Source of the DNA: CAJBVG01 sp943371425
GTDB taxonomy: Bacteria > Bacteroidota > Bacteroidia > Sphingobacteriales > Sphingobacteriaceae
Direction of reading: 5' to 3'
Length of the DNA: 64,000 nt
NCBI GenBank assembly: GCA_943371425.1
Contig: CALRUR010000004.1
Span: forward strand, 167,277 to 231,276
Made by a program: the position numbers and the translations under genes
The notes under the pieces: model-generated
What the model saw: the letters and a program-made list of their open reading frames with translations, nothing else
Databases searched by the model: none
Told to the model about the DNA's origin: nothing
Part shown: positions 37,220-45,742 of the stretch, one piece after another
How positions within the stretch are numbered: the stretch's first letter is position 1
How the letters are laid out: every line of letters begins with the position of its first letter

Positions 37220-37822
37220 ATGAACAACGAAAAAATCCTCGAACCTTACCTCCCTCCAGGAACTGCGCTGATGATGGCGAAGTGGATCGACTATTTTCAA
37301 GTAGAGTTATCTATTAACAGACCGAGGGAATCTGTACTCGGCGATTATAGGCATCCGCATGGCGGCAAGGGGCATAGAATTTCTGTGAATAGAGATTTAA
37401 ACCCGTATGCATTTTTAATTACGCTTATACATGAGTTTGCGCATTTAACTAATTGGAACAAACATACCAATAAAGTAAAGCCACATGGCGAAGAGTGGAA
37501 GAATGAATACAAAATTTTAATGCAGCCATTTTTAGATCGCAAAATTTTTCCGAAAGATATAGAACGTGCTGTTCGTAAATACATGACCAACCCGGCCGCA
37601 TCAAGTTGTTCGGATGTTAACTTATTAAAAGTACTAAAGCGTTTCGACCAACATCAGCATACTGTGTTTGTAAGCAATGTACCAGCAGGAGCAATGTTTC
37701 GTTTGCGCAACGGCAGAACTTTCCAAAAACTTGAACTGGTACGAAAAAGATACCGCTGCAAAGAAATTTCGAGTGGGGATATTTATTTGTTTAGTCCGGT
37801 GATGGAGGTTTATTTGGGGTAG
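37220..37822 (+). CDS. SprT-like zinc metalloprotein
   Basis: The 200-residue protein has the SprT-like core LITLIHEFAHLTNW with HEFAH at 71-75 and a probable third zinc ligand at His89 in PHGEEWKNEYK. The N-terminus FQVELSINRPRESVLGDYR also fits the family, and the C-terminal part looks like a small zinc-ribbon-like domain that has lost most of its Cys. SprT-domain proteins resemble the DNA-protein-crosslink protease Spartan, but the bacterial role is not settled. The gene is convergent with the secretion operon; the two stops are five bases apart. Confidence 0.88.
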   Translation: MNNEKILEPYLPPGTALMMAKWIDYFQVELSINRPRESVLGDYRHPHGGKGHRISVNRDLNPYAFLITLIHEFAHLTNWNKHTNKVKPHGEEWKNEYKILMQPFLDRKIFPKDIERAVRKYMTNPAASSCSDVNLLKVLKRFDQHQHTVFVSNVPAGAMFRLRNGRTFQKLELVRKRYRCKEISSGDIYLFSPVMEVYLG

Positions 37823-37827
37823 GAACC

Positions 37828-38964
37828 TTAGATTATAGAGTTCAACTCGAATAAAGGTAGATACATTGCAATTAGAATTAATCCAACTACTGTGCCGAGT
37901 ATAATTATTATAATAGGTTCTAATAAATTACTAATAATAGATATTTTATAATCTACATCTTCCATAAATTGATTCGCTATTTTTTGCAAATAGGTATCCA
38001 AATGGTTGATTTCTTCAGCAACTTTTATTAATGATGACATTCGTTTAGGAAATATTTCATGTCTCGAAATGCTTTTATGAAAAGCTAAACCGTTAATTAA
38101 ATCTTTTTCTATTTCTTTTAATGGAGTTAATAAAGGATAGAAGCTCACCATTTGCGATGCTAGCGAAATAGATTTTGTTAATGGAACCTTTGATCCAAGT
38201 AATAATGACAAAGAATAACACAACCGTGCTAAATATATTTTTAGTATGATATCACCAATAAATGGAGTTTTTAAAATTATTGTAAAATAAGCGTTTCTAA
38301 GCCGATGGTATTTATTAATATTTTTTAATATATAAATTAAAACGACTAGAAATAGAAAGCCAATTAAATAGTTTTTTTTAATAAATTTCGAAGTGATGAT
38401 AATCATATTAGTGATCCATGGCAATTCGCCATTAAATCTTTTAAATATCTCTTCGAACATTGGGACTACAAATAAGAGCATAAAAACGATAGCTAAAACA
38501 GAGGTTAGAAGAACAACAACAGGATATGTAAGTGCACTAATAATTTGTCTTTTTTGTTTAATTCTATTTTTAAAATATAACGCTAACTCTTTTAATATCT
38601 CGATTATTTTACCAGTTTCTTCACCAATTTTTATGCTATAAAATTCATAGGTTGAAAATTTTTCAGAATACTCCATGGCTTCAGATAAACTTTTGCCTTC
38701 CACAACTTTTTTATTTATATTATGATATACCTCTTTGTATTTTTTGCTTTCTATGTCAGATAAGATTAACTCTAAAGATGTTTTCATATCAATGCCTGAT
38801 TCCAATAAAAGTGCTAGGCCGTGATACCATGTTTCTTTTGTTTTATTATTTATACTATTATTCTTACCTATGCTAATATCTTTATTAATAAAGGCAAGAA
38901 AGGACTCGAAAAAACCTTTTCTTATCGAGTGCTTTGTATTACTTTTGATTTTTATCTTTTTCAA
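37828..38964 (-). CDS. gspF: GspF/PilC-like inner-membrane platform protein
   Basis: The 378-residue protein has two T2SSF domains separated by three or four membrane helices. The first domain (about 45-165) contains WYHGLALLLESGIDMKTSL, GKSLSEAME, KIGEETGKIIEIL; the second (about 235-350) contains LCYSLSLLLGSKVPLTKSI and LIKVAEEINHLDTYLQKIA, with helices near 145-175, 195-215 and 350-372. It is the platform that GspE works on in type II secretion and type IV pilus systems. It is the last gene of the minus-strand operon and overlaps the previous one by 26 bases. The domain ends are typical, so the gene looks intact. Confidence 0.92.
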   Translation of the reverse strand: MKKIKIKSNTKHSIRKGFFESFLAFINKDISIGKNNSINNKTKETWYHGLALLLESGIDMKTSLELILSDIESKKYKEVYHNINKKVVEGKSLSEAMEYSEKFSTYEFYSIKIGEETGKIIEILKELALYFKNRIKQKRQIISALTYPVVVLLTSVLAIVFMLLFVVPMFEEIFKRFNGELPWITNMIIITSKFIKKNYLIGFLFLVVLIYILKNINKYHRLRNAYFTIILKTPFIGDIILKIYLARLCYSLSLLLGSKVPLTKSISLASQMVSFYPLLTPLKEIEKDLINGLAFHKSISRHEIFPKRMSSLIKVAEEINHLDTYLQKIANQFMEDVDYKISIISNLLEPIIIIILGTVVGLILIAMYLPLFELNSII

Positions 38965-39421
38965 AATAATTCATTATTATATCATTCGGATACTCTTTTG
39001 TGAATAACAATTGACTAGTTGTATTGTGATATGAATACCTTAATTGAATTTCTACTATTATTTTATTTGAATTGCTAAAGTGCGAAATATTCTTTTCTAT
39101 TATATTTATTTCGAATGAGTCGGTGTTTTTATATTCTCTTAATATATTGTTATTTAATGAATAAATAATAGTGTCGTTGTTTTTTATACATAAGACGCGT
39201 TCATTAGAGTCAATTAAAAACAATGAGTTGTCAATGTCATTTTGGAAAGTTTTTTCAAAGCGTATGATAGTATTTGATTCCCATATTTTAGTTAAAAATT
39301 CATTTAGACTTTTCTGTATAATACTATATGATTCAAATGCTGTTAAAATGCATATTGTTGATAGTAACAAAACGATAGCTATCTCAACTATTGTATAGGA
39401 TTTAATTTTATATTTATACAT
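38939..39421 (-). CDS. Minor pseudopilin, GspJ-like
   Basis: The 160-residue protein has a class III prepilin signal: basic MYKYKIKS, then YTIVEIAIVLLLSTICILTA. Cleavage after Ser8 would give Tyr9 as residue +1 and Glu13 as the conserved Glu+5. The rest is a strand-rich globular domain (IRFEKTFQNDIDNSLFLID) similar in plan to GspJ, which shows RxxFxxDL-type segments. It starts one base from the end of the preceding pseudopilin gene. Position between the GspI-like and GspF genes supports the role, but the exact letter assignment is tentative. Confidence 0.75.
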   Translation of the reverse strand: MYKYKIKSYTIVEIAIVLLLSTICILTAFESYSIIQKSLNEFLTKIWESNTIIRFEKTFQNDIDNSLFLIDSNERVLCIKNNDTIIYSLNNNILREYKNTDSFEINIIEKNISHFSNSNKIIVEIQLRYSYHNTTSQLLFTKEYPNDIIMNYFEKDKNQK

Positions 39422-39422
39422 A

Positions 39423-39767
39423 TTATTCTAACACAATTCTGGAAATTGTTCCAATTAGTTTTTCTGAATCATCGCATCCTTTCACTTCGATTAATAATAA
39501 TTTTTTCGACATATAGTAAGGCTCTATTTCTACAAGAATTATATTGTTATTGATTTTAATTGTTCTATTTATGTATACTTTATTCTTAATTGTTTCATTC
39601 AAAATGAAATTCATGTCTGGATACAACTCATTTGTTTCTCTATTGGTATTTTCCTTTGATAAATTTATAAAGAGGCTTCCACAAATAGAAAAAATTATAA
39701 GAATTAATAAGAATGAAATTAATGTTTCCATAAGAGTGGAAGCATGTATTTTTTTTACTCTAAACAT
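39423..39767 (-). CDS. Minor pseudopilin, GspI-like
   Basis: The 114-residue protein begins MFRVKKIHA, then STLMETLISFLLILIIFSI. A prepilin peptidase would cut after Ala9, leaving Ser at +1 and Glu14 as Glu+5. The small globular domain of about 75 residues is of GspI size. It overlaps the GspK-like gene by 13 bases. Ala instead of Gly at -1 is unusual but shared with its neighbours. The assignment rests on the N-terminus, size and place in the operon. Confidence 0.75.
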   Translation of the reverse strand: MFRVKKIHASTLMETLISFLLILIIFSICGSLFINLSKENTNRETNELYPDMNFILNETIKNKVYINRTIKINNNIILVEIEPYYMSKKLLLIEVKGCDDSEKLIGTISRIVLE

Positions 39768-41020
39768 TTTGAAATGGCTATACTATTTTTGTGATGAATT
39801 AAAAAACTATAGCTAAAATAGTTAGATAGTTTTGATTTGTCTACAGTAGCATCTAATAGTAGGTTATCATAACGCTGCCCACTACCACTGTATATTATAT
39901 TGTTGGTGTACATTTCTCCATACAATGTTCCTTGCAAATTTATACTCCCTGTAGAATATACTAGCCCTTCTATTTGGCTTGATTTCATTATTTTTATTTT
40001 AGAGTTAAAGTTTGAATTAGTTCTTTCAATTAAAAATAATTCACCTTTTATAGTACATCCTTTGTCTACAAATATTAATCTTTCTTTTTTTTCATTGCTT
40101 CCAATTATTCCAATACATGATGGAAAGTGCAAAAAAACATTTGAATCTATTAAGATACTATCCATTGCGAATGCCTGCAAATTTAAGTTTCTATTGGATT
40201 TAATAATTATTTTTGGAGCAATGACAATGGCGTTGTTTAAGTACGCATTTTTTTCAATACAGATTTCCTTTTTTGAAATGATAATAATATTTCCTACTAT
40301 ATTGTCTGATGTGATTTTTATGCTTGATTCAGATTTGATAATTATTGGACTTTTATCATAAGAGTTTGATATGTTGTCAGATAAATTTGAAATGTTATTT
40401 CGATCTGATGTAGAAAAAGCATAGATTTTTTCAATTTCAGTAAGAATGTTCTCGTTTAATATAGGTAAGTTATAATCGCTCTGATATATTTCACCATCTA
40501 ATAATTTTTTTCTTTGATAATTTTTGCCTTGTATGTTTGCTTTTTTAATAGTTTTTAAAGGCACAAAACAGTCCCCTTTAATGAATGTATTTCCACTTAA
40601 GCTGAGTGGTAGATTTCTCTTTGATGCCAGATAGATGGCGGTGCTATCATCATTATCTTTTTTACATCCAAATAGTAAATGGATTTGCTTTGATTGTTTG
40701 TTTTTTGTAGCTGTTATACTAGCTATTTTAAATACACCCCAAGGTCTTGTTTTTATTTTGATGGAATCTTCATTGATACTAAACAAATCAAAAACTAAAC
40801 TATCTTGATAATTAAGTTCGGTATTTAGATTAATAAATATATTTTCTGCTGAGATCAGATTGTTTCTTAATTGTAAGCTATTTAAATAAGTATTTTTTTG
40901 TTTTTTTAAAAAGTACGATATAAAAACTATTGATGATGTCAATATATATATCACCATGATTATTATAAGTGTAATAATCATGGTATGCGCAGGAACCTTA
41001 TTGTTTGTAAATATTTTCAA
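39755..41020 (-). CDS. GspK-like pseudopilin with beta-helix-like body
   Basis: The 421-residue protein begins MKIFTNNKVPA, then HTMIITLIIIMVIYILTSSIVFI. A cut after Ala11 would leave Ile at +5, so the usual Glu is absent, as in GspK, the pseudopilus tip subunit that lacks Glu+5. The body is not like a standard GspK: residues about 145-370 are short hydrophobic strand repeats (SGNTFIKGDCFVPLKTI, SSIKITSDNIVGNIIIISKK, YLNNAIVIAPKIIIKSN, SQIEGLVYSTGSINLQGTL) resembling bactofilin or polymer-forming beta-helices. I infer a tip or scaffold pseudopilin with a stiff helix. Alternatively it is a PilX-like protein. Confidence 0.65.
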   Translation of the reverse strand: MKIFTNNKVPAHTMIITLIIIMVIYILTSSIVFISYFLKKQKNTYLNSLQLRNNLISAENIFINLNTELNYQDSLVFDLFSINEDSIKIKTRPWGVFKIASITATKNKQSKQIHLLFGCKKDNDDSTAIYLASKRNLPLSLSGNTFIKGDCFVPLKTIKKANIQGKNYQRKKLLDGEIYQSDYNLPILNENILTEIEKIYAFSTSDRNNISNLSDNISNSYDKSPIIIKSESSIKITSDNIVGNIIIISKKEICIEKNAYLNNAIVIAPKIIIKSNRNLNLQAFAMDSILIDSNVFLHFPSCIGIIGSNEKKERLIFVDKGCTIKGELFLIERTNSNFNSKIKIMKSSQIEGLVYSTGSINLQGTLYGEMYTNNIIYSGSGQRYDNLLLDATVDKSKLSNYFSYSFLIHHKNSIAISKCLE

Positions 41021-41035
41021 AATAATTGTCTTAAA

Positions 41036-41617
41036 TTAATTTTGATTATTATTTTTCGAATTGCCGTTTAAATAGAATGTTTTCTTGTTCTGTATAAATC
41101 TTCCATTTTTATATTTACTGTAAACTACACAACCATTTATCATTTCCTTAAATATACCTTGACGCTTTCCATTCTTATATCGTCCTTCAAATACTAAAAG
41201 TCCAGCTTCATCCCACCTTTTACAAGGCCCTTCTAATATGCCCTCTTTCCAATTAGATGACTCTTGTAAGTTTCCATTTATGTACCAATCTTTCCATGAT
41301 CCATTTTTTAATCCATAACTAAAATAGCCGACCTGCTTTAAACTCTTATCATAATAGCACTCGATATATTTGCCATGTAAAAGTTTACCATTATATCCGC
41401 CTTGATTTTTTCTTATCACCCCAGACTTAAACCAATAGTAGGTTTTATTCTCTTGAACTAATGGTGTAAAATTATAATCAGAAAGTATATTTGTTATAAC
41501 GTAAGTACCTTCTAGTTGAATATTGACAGTACTAGTTGTTTCTATTTTACTCTGAGAGTAGCCTTCTCCTATAAATGATACACATGCAATAACTAATTTA
41601 ATTTTTATATACCTCAT
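41036..41617 (-). CDS. Secreted MORN/YwqK-type repeat protein within the secretion operon
   Basis: The 193-residue protein has a signal peptide (IKLVIACVSFIGEGYSQ). Residues about 80-180 form four or five MORN-like repeats of the YwqK kind (GKLLHGKYIECYYDK, GLKNGSWKDWYINGNL, GILEGPCKRWDEAGLL, NGKRQGIFKEMINGC). No standard type II secretion component looks like this. It starts inside the last 20 bases of the PilP-like gene, so it belongs to the operon. A periplasmic or surface accessory of the machine is a guess; the annotation YwqK antitoxin would be misleading. Confidence 0.75.
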   Translation of the reverse strand: MRYIKIKLVIACVSFIGEGYSQSKIETTSTVNIQLEGTYVITNILSDYNFTPLVQENKTYYWFKSGVIRKNQGGYNGKLLHGKYIECYYDKSLKQVGYFSYGLKNGSWKDWYINGNLQESSNWKEGILEGPCKRWDEAGLLVFEGRYKNGKRQGIFKEMINGCVVYSKYKNGRFIQNKKTFYLNGNSKNNNQN

Positions 41618-42077
41618 TGCGTTGTTTTTTTATTGTTTTCATTTCTTTGTACAAGGTTACAGTTGTAGAGTCATTATAGTATTTAATAAATCGGTAGTTT
41701 TCAATGCTGCTGCCCTCTTTTATCATCTTCTCTACGCCATTAAATAAGATAATTCCAATTTTATTTTTACCATCTGTGCTCGAAATAACTCCGAGGAATT
41801 TGATATCTGCCCAAATGTTTACTTTTATTGGATTGGTTTTTTTTCTGATGTATACTTGTTTTTTAATAATTTGAGAACCTTGCCCTCCTAAGAAGGGGTC
41901 TCGATATGATAGAATAAGTGAATCGTGTTTTTCTATTTGATTGTTTTTTTCTGTTTTTTTTTGCATATTCTCTTTATGACTTATTTCTACTTTTTTATTA
42001 ATAATAATATATACTACCCATCCCCAAATGATAATAACCGTTATAATTAGTGTAATTGTTAGAATTTTATTTCTCAT
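41598..42077 (-). CDS. PilP/GspC-like protein
   Basis: The 159-residue protein has one N-terminal membrane helix (ILTITLIITVIIIWGWVVYI), a charged linker, the motif YRDPFLGG (residues about 57-64) that resembles the DPF box of PilP, and a small beta domain like the GspC HR / PilP domain (IKFLGVISSTDGKNKIGIIL, VEKMIKEGSSIENYRFI). This part would link the inner-membrane complex to the secretin in the periplasm. It lies between the PilO-like gene and the MORN gene, the expected place in pil/gsp operons. Confidence 0.78.
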   Translation of the reverse strand: MRNKILTITLIITVIIIWGWVVYIIINKKVEISHKENMQKKTEKNNQIEKHDSLILSYRDPFLGGQGSQIIKKQVYIRKKTNPIKVNIWADIKFLGVISSTDGKNKIGIILFNGVEKMIKEGSSIENYRFIKYYNDSTTVTLYKEMKTIKKQRNEVYKN

Positions 42078-42080
42078 AAA

Positions 42081-42602
42081 TTAATTTGTTTTCTCATTAT
42101 ACTCAGCATGTGAATTAGATTCTTCAACATGTTGAAAAGATAGTTCAAGGATTAACAGACTTCTTTTAGTTTTGAAATTTGTAGTTTTTTTAAAATTGCT
42201 AGATATAAGTACATCACAGAGTTCTCCATTGTTAACATCACTTAATAGTTTTACTAGTTGTATATATGATCCTGATATTGAAAATTTGCTTAGACTAATT
42301 GTATTGTTATTTATTTGTTTGCTGATTTTTTCCGGAATATCTATGATAGTTACGGATCTATTAGTTGAAATTTTTGATAATAAATTGAATATGTATTGCT
42401 GATTATCATTAGAAAATGTGTATTTATTGTTATTAGATTTGTTGCTGAAAGATTTTAGAGAATAGTTTTTAATGTTATTCATTACAACTGAATTCTTTTT
42501 ATATAAAAAAAATATATTACTTATAAACAATATTGAAATTATTGTTGTAATACCCATAATTACCAACGTTTTGTTGTAGATAGTTATATTCTTAAGTTTC
42601 AT
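42081..42602 (-). CDS. PilO/GspM-like assembly protein
   Basis: The 173-residue protein has a short cytoplasmic start, one membrane helix (LVIMGITTIISILFISNIFFL) and a periplasmic part of about 130 residues. Its order of helix and strands fits the ferredoxin-like fold of PilO/GspM (QQYIFNLLSKISTNRSVTI, LSKFSISGSYIQLVKLLSD, LLILELSFQHV). Sequence similarity is weak, as usual for the family; the place between the PilMN-like and PilP-like genes carries much of the weight. Confidence 0.7.
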   Translation of the reverse strand: MKLKNITIYNKTLVIMGITTIISILFISNIFFLYKKNSVVMNNIKNYSLKSFSNKSNNNKYTFSNDNQQYIFNLLSKISTNRSVTIIDIPEKISKQINNNTISLSKFSISGSYIQLVKLLSDVNNGELCDVLISSNFKKTTNFKTKRSLLILELSFQHVEESNSHAEYNEKTN

Positions 42603-42608
42603 TTTAAT

Positions 42609-43799
42609 CTAAATTGTAATTTTAAGCTCAAATAAGCCGCTCGATATTGTTGTATTCCATTTGTACTCTATTACTTCAATTTTTTTTATCCATTGTTGTT
42701 TTTTTAATATTGTTAACCACTGGTTTAATTCAATTGCACCATAGCAAGTTCCTTTTATTTCTATGCAGTTTAAATTAAATACGAATTCTTTGCTGTTTTT
42801 TGATTTTTTTGTTGAGAGAGGATTGATATTCAGTTCTAGTAAAGATATTTTGGATGGAATAGTATATGCTATTCTATCCGCGTAAAAGGAATGTGCTGTT
42901 TTCTTCGGCCAACTAGAGTTTAAATGATTATTATTTTTGTATTCCTTTGCTTGAATACTTTTCTTTTCTTTTGTTAATTTCTCTATTTGTTTATTTAGTT
43001 CGATATTTTTGTGTTTTACCAAAAAAAAACACACACCTAAAACAAGTATAATCATTGAACAAGTTAAGGAAATCCACTTATTCAAAGTGTACGACATTTT
43101 TTTTACTTGGTATTTTAGTATGTTCTCATCAATCCAATTTATTTCATCTTTATATATATTTTCAGTTAAGTTATCATTACTTTCATTTAGTACTTGTAAC
43201 AGGCATATTAGCAGTTTTCTTTGAATGCTTACACCATTAAGTTCGATTATTTGATTTTCATTTATTGTGTTATTTTTTTCAGAAATATCCTCTATTATAT
43301 TTTTATTTAGGCTTATAAGTAAGTTGTCATATGTAATTTCTTTAAGTGGGATTTTACTTATGCTATTGATGCTTTGCAGACCAAAAACACCTATATCAAG
43401 TTTAATAATATTGTTCTTTAAACTATTAAGTTTATTTATACAATTTTCAATCTTTACTTGCCGTATAATATTAATGAATGAGTTACTTTGTTGATGTAAT
43501 CTTGTAATGTATAAATCTGTATTATTTTTATAAATATTTAATTCTATTTCTTTTAATTCTTTTTTATAAATTATATTTTTCCCAGTTATTATAAGCATAA
43601 TGGGGATATCACTTAATTGCTTAATTGTTTCTTCATCTAGATTTTGGTTTTGGATGCTTTCTAGATAAATCTCATACTCTGACTTTTTCTTATTGATCAC
43701 GAGTATTCTGAATTCATCACTTGTCCCATCAGAAAAAATTTCAATAGCTGCAACTTTATTATCAGAATTAATATTTAATTTACTTATAATGCTTTTCAT
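42609..43799 (-). CDS. GspL-like protein: PilM-like head fused to PilN-like part
   Basis: The 396-residue protein has a cytoplasmic N-terminal part of about 235 residues with an actin-like beta pattern (VAAIEIFSDGTSDEFRILVI, LDIGVFGLQSINS) but no clear nucleotide motif. One membrane helix follows (ISLTCSMIILVLGVCFFLV, about 242-260), then a coiled coil. A periplasmic domain ends the protein in a PilN-like pattern (YGAIELNQWLTILKKQQW, then IEVIEYKWNTT). That layout equals GspL, or PilM and PilN joined. It would anchor the GspE ATPase to the membrane and contact the PilO-like protein encoded next. Confidence 0.72.
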   Translation of the reverse strand: MKSIISKLNINSDNKVAAIEIFSDGTSDEFRILVINKKKSEYEIYLESIQNQNLDEETIKQLSDIPIMLIITGKNIIYKKELKEIELNIYKNNTDLYITRLHQQSNSFINIIRQVKIENCINKLNSLKNNIIKLDIGVFGLQSINSISKIPLKEITYDNLLISLNKNIIEDISEKNNTINENQIIELNGVSIQRKLLICLLQVLNESNDNLTENIYKDEINWIDENILKYQVKKMSYTLNKWISLTCSMIILVLGVCFFLVKHKNIELNKQIEKLTKEKKSIQAKEYKNNNHLNSSWPKKTAHSFYADRIAYTIPSKISLLELNINPLSTKKSKNSKEFVFNLNCIEIKGTCYGAIELNQWLTILKKQQWIKKIEVIEYKWNTTISSGLFELKITI

Positions 43800-43801
43800 T
43801 A

Positions 43802-45724
43802 TTAATAGTTAATGCTCGGTTTTATAAACACTACAGAAATAATTTTATTATTCGATTTTGATTTACTGCTAAAGAACCATTTTAATAATGGTATTCTAGA
43901 TAATAAAGGTATGCCTGAGCCGGATTCACTTTTTTCTGTACGTTCTATTCCTCCAAGAACAATCATTTCATCGTTTCTGGCTCTAATTAAAGATTTAAAT
44001 TGACTGTTTGTGGAGGGAGGTGGTGAGTTTAATGTATTTTCTTCCGTAAAATCAGAAATATTTACATCAATAGATAAAGTAACTTGTTCGTCGCCAGAAA
44101 CAACTGGAACAATATTTATAGATAAATTTGCTTGAACTGAATTATATTGTTGTGTTACTACTGTATTTGGATTTAAATTCCCAACTATATTTTGTGTTGT
44201 AATAACATAATACCTAGTGTTGCCTATAGATAAACTTGCTTCGTGACCGTTTAAGGTTGTAAGTTTTGGCATAGACCTTACTTCAACGTTATTGTTTTGT
44301 TCTAAAGCATTTAGGGTTACATAAAAGTTAGATGTAACTTTTCCAATATTAAGTGTATTGTTAGTGCCTATCTTACTTAAGAATTCATTTACAGAATTTG
44401 CATCTGCAGTAAAATCTAAACCAGATAAAATGGTTCCCCCGGATTTTACTGAGTCAGAGAATCCTGCCTTAATACCTGTTTTTATGCTTTTACCTTTTTT
44501 AATATCAAGTAAAATTACTTCAATTGTAATCATCGGCACCACCCTGTCAATTCCATCTATAAAAGTATTTATTTCATCTATTTGGGGTTTAGACCCGCTT
44601 AAGAGTATACTATTTAATTCTTTAAATATTTTAATTTCAACATTTTTTTTAATGTCAGTTGGGATTGTCTCTAATATATTATCAACTGATCTGTTTCTAA
44701 GCTGTATGATTTTATTAGTTCTAAATCCTTCAGATTTTCTTTCGCCTATTAAATAAACATTGTTTTCTACTTTAAAGGTATATTCTGTTCCACTAAACAG
44801 CGAGCTTAGAAATTGATCTATACTTACGTTGGAGATATTTAGTGTAGAAAAACCTTTTAATTCTGAATAAATATATGAGTTGATATTTGTCTCTTCTACT
44901 AGTAGTTTTATAATATCACCCAATGATGCATTCACAGAGTTTACGGTGATATTTTTTTTGCTAGAATCACTCTCAAATGTTATACTTAAATAACCTTGTC
45001 CAGAACTTTTGTTTATATTTTTTTTGTTTTTCTTGTTTGCACCTAAATTGTTTAACTGAATTGAATTATCACCCGAGTCATTTTTTTGTAAGATATAAAT
45101 ATTATCATCAGACTTGGATACTTTTAATTCGTTTGCAAAAGCAAGTTTTTCCAATGCACTCTCAAACGGTAATTCTTCAATATATATACTTATTTTTTTA
45201 TCTGGAATATTAGGAGATATTACAATATTTTTTTTTGTCACTTGAATCATTTTTCTTATCACTTTAAATAAACTATCACTGTTTAAATCAAAACTGATTA
45301 GATTGTTATATTGGTTGTATTTTATTTTTATTTCTTTTTGGGTAATTGGAATTAATTTTTTAGGCTCAATGTATTTAGAAAAAGACATAATACTACCAGA
45401 GAAAGTTACCTCCAATTCGTATTCTTTGACCAAGAACAGAATAATATTAATTACTTTTTCTTGTTTAAAGTTGTTGTACACTTTAGAACTCAAGTCTGGG
45501 GAAATACTAATGTTTAAATTGTTTGATTCTGCAATACCTCTTAGGAACTCTTGTAAACTTACTCCCGAAACAGCAAAATCTACTTTTTGATTTAACCCTG
45601 GCGCGCTTGTTTTTGCAATTTCATTTAAAATGTTTTCAATATTTTTTATCCTATCAATTTGAGCTTCAGATTGCTTTAAAAATGCAGTAATTAAAATAAT
45701 AAATATAATGATGGTCTTTTTCAC
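43802..45724 (-). CDS. gspD: Secretin (GspD/PilQ-like) with three STN-like modules
   Basis: The 640-residue outer-membrane channel has a signal peptide (IIIFIILITAFLKQSEAQ). Three STN-type modules follow at about 45-115 (VDFAVSGVSLQEFLRGIAE), 140-215 (LFKVIRKMIQVTKKNIVISP) and 245-325 (VNSVNASLGDIIKLLVEET). Next is an N-domain (IIQLRNRSVDNILETIPTD, LNSILLSGSKPQIDEINTF). The secretin core begins at about 400 (MITIEVILLDIKKG) and ends with EMIVLGGIERTEKSESGSGI and PLLSRIPLLKWFF. No extra C-terminal pilotin domain follows. It should form the exit gate for the pseudopilus-driven system. Confidence 0.92.
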   Translation of the reverse strand: MKKTIIIFIILITAFLKQSEAQIDRIKNIENILNEIAKTSAPGLNQKVDFAVSGVSLQEFLRGIAESNNLNISISPDLSSKVYNNFKQEKVINIILFLVKEYELEVTFSGSIMSFSKYIEPKKLIPITQKEIKIKYNQYNNLISFDLNSDSLFKVIRKMIQVTKKNIVISPNIPDKKISIYIEELPFESALEKLAFANELKVSKSDDNIYILQKNDSGDNSIQLNNLGANKKNKKNINKSSGQGYLSITFESDSSKKNITVNSVNASLGDIIKLLVEETNINSYIYSELKGFSTLNISNVSIDQFLSSLFSGTEYTFKVENNVYLIGERKSEGFRTNKIIQLRNRSVDNILETIPTDIKKNVEIKIFKELNSILLSGSKPQIDEINTFIDGIDRVVPMITIEVILLDIKKGKSIKTGIKAGFSDSVKSGGTILSGLDFTADANSVNEFLSKIGTNNTLNIGKVTSNFYVTLNALEQNNNVEVRSMPKLTTLNGHEASLSIGNTRYYVITTQNIVGNLNPNTVVTQQYNSVQANLSINIVPVVSGDEQVTLSIDVNISDFTEENTLNSPPPSTNSQFKSLIRARNDEMIVLGGIERTEKSESGSGIPLLSRIPLLKWFFSSKSKSNNKIISVVFIKPSINY

Positions 45725-45742
45725 ATTCTTAGTTTTATATAA

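Noticed and set aside
41036..41617. Reading the MORN protein as an antitoxin because of YwqK similarity.
   Set aside because: It has a signal peptide and no partner toxin gene; YwqK naming reflects the repeat only.
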